Source: Solirubrobacteraceae bacterium
GTDB lineage: Bacteria; Actinomycetota; Thermoleophilia; Solirubrobacterales; Solirubrobacteraceae
Direction of reading: 5' to 3'
Assembly: GCA_025928415.1 (NCBI GenBank)
Contig: JAICJK010000128.1
Location: forward strand, 1-7,016
DNA: 7,016 bases
Shown here: positions 4,277 through 7,016 of the stretch, piece by piece
Layout: the number at the start of each line of letters is the position of its first letter
How positions within the stretch are numbered: position 1 is the first letter of the stretch
Program-made: the position numbers and the translations under genes
The notes under the pieces: model-generated
What the model saw: only the letters and a program-made list of their open reading frames with translations
What the model was told of the DNA's origin: nothing
The model's database searches: none

Positions 4277-6202
4277 CTACGCCGCCGCCGTGGGCGCGAC
4301 GGCCGGATGGCCGTCCTGCGCGGGCGCCGGGTCGGACTGGATGATGACCCGGCAGGGCCGGTCGGCGAGCACCGTCTCGACGGTCTTGGGGAACAGCGCG
4401 CCGCCGCCGCCGCCGCGCTGGGCGAGCGGCAGGACGATCGCGCGGGCGCGCATCGCGCGGGCCTCCTCGACGATCGTGCGCCCCGCCTGCCCCGCGCGCA
4501 CCTTCGTCCAGTGGCCGGTGACCCGGCGGCCGCCGATGAGCTTGGCCTGCTCGATGATCGCCTGCGCCGCCGCCTCCTGCTCGGGCAGCCGCGCCGCCAG
4601 CGGCGAGGAGGACGGGACGACGATCGTCACCAGGACGTGGATCCCCCGGCGCCGGCGCGCCGCGATCCGGACGGCGGTGGCCATCGCGCCCTCCGAGAAC
4701 GCCTTGGACTCCAGCGCGACGAGGACCGACTCGTACTCCGCCTCGTGGTCGACCACGGGGCGCGGGATCGCGACCTTGGTCGTCGTCGTCAGGTCGAGGC
4801 CCTGGCGCCGGCGGTAGATCGGGTACACCACGCAGCCCAGCGCCAGCCAGCCCACGCCCGCGACGGCCACGTCGAGGTGCAGGAAGGTGACGACGATGAA
4901 GGCCAGCAGCGTCCCGAAGCCGCCGAAGACGGCGAACAGCGGGACGCTCGCGCCGCGGAAGCCCACGTTGCCGGGCCCGGTGTAGGGGCGCTCGAAGTCC
5001 GGCGCCTTGAAGCGCAGGCGGATCACCGACAGGTGCGCGATCGTGAACGACAGCATCGCCCCGAACGCGTACATGTTCCCGAGGAAGTCCGCCTTGCCCG
5101 GGATCATCGCCAGGCACGCGATGGCGCCGAACAGCAGGATGCCGATCCACGGCGTGCCGAACTTGGGGTGCAGCTGGCGCAGGCGGTCGGGCACCTGGCG
5201 GTGGATGCCCATCGAGTAGACCAGGCGCGAGACGCCGATGACGCCGGCGTTCGTCGCGATGAACAGGATCGTGGCGGCGAGCAGCCCGACGTAGATCTCC
5301 CCGGGCTGCTGGAACATGCCGAGGTGGATCTGCTTGACCACGCCGAGGATCGGGTCGCCCGCGAAGCCGCCCTGCTCCTCGGTCAGGCCGAGCAGCGTCT
5401 GGTACTTGCCGGTGTCCGGGTCGCGGACGACCGGCAGGGCGCTGAGCGCCACCACGGGCAGCAGGGCGTAGATCGCGAAGACGGCGATCACGACGCGGTT
5501 GATCGCGGCGGGGATCGTCTTGCGCTCGTCCTTGGCCTCCTCGGCCATGTTCGAGATCGTCTCGATGCCGGTGTAGGCGATCATGCCCACCGGGATCGCC
5601 AGGAAGAAGTCCTTCCAGCTCGGCGCCACCCCGAAGTGCACGTTGTTGACCAGCGTGTCGGGGCTGAAGACCAGCACGAGGCCGACGGCCACGAGCAGGA
5701 GCTGCGTCATGAAGTCGGTGACAGCGAGCGCGACGTTGACGCCGGCGGACTCCTTGACGCCGACGACGTTGACCGCGCTGAGCAGGACCACCACGGCGAT
5801 GCCGACGAAGATGTCGGCGGGGCCGTGGCGCAGCGCCTCCAGCCCGAACACGCCGCCGAGGTAGTGCGGCACGAAGAACGCCGAGATGGCGATCGTGATC
5901 GTGTAGTTGAGCATCTGCGCCCAGGCGGCGAAGAACGACCAGAACTCGTTGAACGCGCGCCGGGCGAAGGAGCTCGAGCCGCCCGCCTCGGGGTACATCG
6001 ACGTCGCCTCGGCGTACGTGGCGGCCGTCATGTAGAAGATGACGCCGGTGATGATGAACACCACCGGGGTGAGGCCGAGCGCGAAGCTCGCGACGAGCCC
6101 GAGCGCGTAGTAGATCGACGAGCCGACGTTGCCGTAGGCGGTCGCGAAGAGCGCGTTGACGCCGAGGACGCGCTGGAGTCCTTGCAGTCGCCGTTCGGCC
6201 AT
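4277..6202 (-). CDS. APC-family permease with USP-like C-terminal domain (permease A)
   Basis: A 641-aa membrane protein with about 12 predicted helices (first at 17-41, last near 446-463) and a cytosolic UspA-like domain (about 488-624: YESVLVAL, HVLVTIVVP, GRTIVEEA at 574-581, AIVLPL, PCRVIIQ). APC hallmarks are GNVGSSIYYALG in helix 1 (24-35), TPVVF (45-49), GGSSSFARRAFNEFWSF (74-90) and TGIETISN in helix 6 (211-218). The N-terminal portion is clearly paralogous to permease B: 31 of 59 residues from LGLTPVVF to LNY are identical by my count. The USP domain has a degenerate nucleotide loop: a run of five glycines (597-601), then FPKT where LGS is usual. It sits upstream of the small gene, permease B and the RCK pair. 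The ATG at 6202 has no clear Shine-Dalgarno but a TACACT hexamer 10 nt upstream. Proteins of this size and plan occur beside TrkA genes in mycobacteria (Rv2690c, from memory). Substrate unknown. Confidence 0.92.
   Translation of the reverse strand: MAERRLQGLQRVLGVNALFATAYGNVGSSIYYALGLVASFALGLTPVVFIITGVIFYMTAATYAEATSMYPEAGGSSSFARRAFNEFWSFFAAWAQMLNYTITIAISAFFVPHYLGGVFGLEALRHGPADIFVGIAVVVLLSAVNVVGVKESAGVNVALAVTDFMTQLLLVAVGLVLVFSPDTLVNNVHFGVAPSWKDFFLAIPVGMIAYTGIETISNMAEEAKDERKTIPAAINRVVIAVFAIYALLPVVALSALPVVRDPDTGKYQTLLGLTEEQGGFAGDPILGVVKQIHLGMFQQPGEIYVGLLAATILFIATNAGVIGVSRLVYSMGIHRQVPDRLRQLHPKFGTPWIGILLFGAIACLAMIPGKADFLGNMYAFGAMLSFTIAHLSVIRLRFKAPDFERPYTGPGNVGFRGASVPLFAVFGGFGTLLAFIVVTFLHLDVAVAGVGWLALGCVVYPIYRRRQGLDLTTTTKVAIPRPVVDHEAEYESVLVALESKAFSEGAMATAVRIAARRRRGIHVLVTIVVPSSSPLAARLPEQEAAAQAIIEQAKLIGGRRVTGHWTKVRAGQAGRTIVEEARAMRARAIVLPLAQRGGGGGALFPKTVETVLADRPCRVIIQSDPAPAQDGHPAVAPTAAA
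4394..4420 (-). repeat. CCG trinucleotide tract flanked by 7-bp inverted arms, inside permease A
   Basis: A run of CCG units (4401-4413) encodes the five consecutive glycines in the USP-domain nucleotide loop of permease A. It is flanked by CAGCGCG (4394-4400) and CGCGCTG (4414-4420), a perfect 7-bp inverted pair, so the tract would sit in the loop of a hairpin. Slippage would change the glycine count without breaking the frame. Confidence 0.5.
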
Positions 6203-6212
6203 GCCGCGCGGG

Positions 6213-6218
6213 AGTGTA
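6213..6218 (-). promoter_or_regulatory. Candidate -10 box for permease A (leaderless type)
   Basis: TACACT (6218-6213) matches four of six -10 consensus positions and ends 10 nt before the ATG at 6202, giving a leader of only a few nucleotides. The bases between it and the start (CCCGCGCGGC with CC) contain no good Shine-Dalgarno, which agrees with leaderless initiation. A -35 element is not visible; the place where it would lie is inside the adjoining GC stem-loop. Confidence 0.4.
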
Positions 6219-6243
6219 GGGCCGCCCCGGGCGCGGGCGGCCC
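6219..6243 (-). terminator. 9-bp GC stem-loop between ABC permease and permease A
   Basis: GGGCCGCCC (6219-6227) and GGGCGGCCC (6235-6243) are perfect reverse complements with a 7-nt loop, all G and C. It begins 7 nt after the TGA of the ABC permease gene, the right place for a terminator, but lacks a T-tract. Its promoter-proximal edge touches the candidate -10 box of permease A. Confidence 0.45.
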
Positions 6244-6250
6244 GTCCCGG

Positions 6251-6976
6251 TCACACCACGTCGCGCCGGGCGTCGACCAGCCCGCCGGCCGCCACCAGCG
6301 CGGCCGACCAGCCGGCGAAGACCAGCAGCGCCAGGCCCCACGGGAGCAGGTCGCTGCCCGAGCCGCCGCCCAGCGCGGTCTGCGCCTGGCCGACGGTGTA
6401 CTTCGAGGCCGTGTCGCTCAGCAGCACGAGGATCAGCGGCTCGATGAGGAAGACGTAGATCAGCAGGCCCACGACGGCCCCGACCTGGTTGCGCACGAGC
6501 GTCCCCACGCCGACGCCCAGCGCACTGGACAGGCCTGCGCTGAGCACGCCCCCCACGGCCAGGCGCGCGTAGTCGCCGCCGCCCAGGGACGGGCCGTCGG
6601 CGCCGGAGAGCAACGGGAGGCCGATGGCGAAGGTGAGGACGAGCATCGCGAGGCCGATGACCACGCCTGTCGCCGCGTAGGCCAGCGTGCGCGCGAGGAC
6701 CAGCCGCGGGCGGCCGGGAGCCACGAGCAGGGCGGGGGCGAGCGTGCGGTGGCGGTACTCGCCCGTCGCGCCGACCGCGCCGAAGACCAGCAGGGGGATC
6801 GACAGCGGGCCGCCGAAGGCGAGCGCCGAGCGCTTGTCCTCGATGCTGTGCGGATCGCCGGCGAGGATCGAGACCAGCACGGAGGCCAGGACCAGCAGCA
6901 GCGCCGCGGCCGCGAAGCCGAACGCGGTGCGCGTCGAGCGCAGCTTGATCAGCTCGCCGCGCACCAGCGCGCTCAT
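6251..6976 (-). CDS. ABC-2 type transporter membrane permease
   Basis: A 241-aa protein with six hydrophobic segments (about 18-39, 53-70, 97-121, 133-160, 165-187 and 210-232), the usual topology of ABC-2 permeases. The N-terminus LVRGELIKLRSTRTAFG and the cytosolic segment GATGEYRHRTLAPALLVAPGR (69-89, here shortened in description to its EYRHRT core and the following P..LLVAPGRPR) are characteristic of the actinobacterial bacitracin/multidrug-type permeases that pair with a separate ATPase. The ATG at 6976 overlaps the stop of the upstream gene as ATGA, and GGAG lies 8 nt before it, so the two are co-translated; the upstream gene is most likely the ATPase. Such pairs export small molecules, peptides or lipids; the substrate cannot be read from the permease. 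It is separated from permease A by 48 nt holding a strong stem-loop, so it probably belongs to a different transcription unit. Confidence 0.88.
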   Translation of the reverse strand: MSALVRGELIKLRSTRTAFGFAAAALLLVLASVLVSILAGDPHSIEDKRSALAFGGPLSIPLLVFGAVGATGEYRHRTLAPALLVAPGRPRLVLARTLAYAATGVVIGLAMLVLTFAIGLPLLSGADGPSLGGGDYARLAVGGVLSAGLSSALGVGVGTLVRNQVGAVVGLLIYVFLIEPLILVLLSDTASKYTVGQAQTALGGGSGSDLLPWGLALLVFAGWSAALVAAGGLVDARRDVV

Positions 6977-7016
6977 GCCGGGCGCTCCGGCTGCAGCAGG
7001 GCGTCGCCGTCGGAGG
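6973..7016 (-). CDS. 3' end of upstream gene, probably the ABC transporter ATPase (partial)
   Basis: Reading the minus strand from the window edge in the frame that ends at TGA (6975-6973) gives SDGDALLQPERPA then stop. The stop overlaps the permease start as ATGA, the typical junction of an ABC ATPase-permease operon. Only 13 codons are present and no ATPase motif is visible, so the identity rests on context alone. Confidence 0.5.
   Translation of the reverse strand, partial: SDGDALLQPERPA

Noticed and set aside
6203..6250. c-di-AMP (ydaO-type) riboswitch upstream of permease A
   Set aside because: The gap to the preceding gene is only 48 nt, far too short for that riboswitch, and the likely message has almost no leader.
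3987..6341. Upstream extension of the permease B frame to a 1454-codon open frame
   Set aside because: The portion above 3986 is an Arg/Pro-rich out-of-frame reading of permease A and the small gene; permease B has a strong ribosome site and a family-like N-terminus at 3986.
1..7016. CRISPR array, insertion sequence, prophage or toxin-antitoxin signature
   Set aside because: I found no regularly spaced repeats, transposase or integrase motifs, terminal inverted repeats or target duplications anywhere in the window.

Overview
The window is very GC-rich, codes almost entirely on the minus strand, uses GTG starts, and carries a paired TrkA/RCK gene set beside APC permeases. This suggests a high-GC actinobacterium; the protein style (Ala/Arg/Gly-rich, APC permease fused to a universal-stress-protein-like tail) fits Thermoleophilia/Solirubrobacterales best. 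That placement is inference from style, not from a marker gene.

Layout, read in the direction of transcription (right to left). (i) 7016-6251: the last 13 codons of an unknown gene overlap by ATGA with an ABC-2 type membrane permease, probably the ATPase/permease pair of an ABC exporter. A 9-bp GC-only stem-loop follows. (ii) 6202-4277: a 641-aa APC-family permease (permease A) with 12 predicted helices and a cytosolic USP-like C-terminal domain. (iii) 4180-3989: a 63-aa protein with two predicted helices. (iv) 3986-1977: a second, divergent APC-USP permease (permease B, GTG start). (v) 1965-1537 and 1511-837: two RCK/TrkA-type nucleotide-binding proteins, the first lacking the RCK_C domain. 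(vi) 605-534: tRNA-Gln(CTG) with a good -10 box and a downstream stem-loop. (vii) 180-1: the N-terminus of a single-pass membrane protein, cut by the window edge.

The core of interest is 6202-837: two paralogous APC-USP permeases, a tiny membrane protein between them, and a full-length plus a short RCK subunit, with gaps of 2, 11 and 25 nt downstream of the small gene. RCK proteins normally gate potassium transporters, yet no TrkH/KtrB pore gene is present here. The permeases have the same overall plan as the APC-type K+ importer KimA (12 helices plus a USP-like domain). A working hypothesis is a cation (K+) transport module in which the RCK proteins and USP domains sense nucleotides; an amino-acid or polyamine substrate remains equally open from sequence alone.

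Transcription starts are suggested just before permease A and just before the small gene: each has a TACnCT hexamer exactly 10 nt before its start codon and no convincing Shine-Dalgarno, suggesting leaderless or nearly leaderless mRNAs. The downstream genes permease B and trkA1 have strong Shine-Dalgarno sequences, as expected inside an operon.
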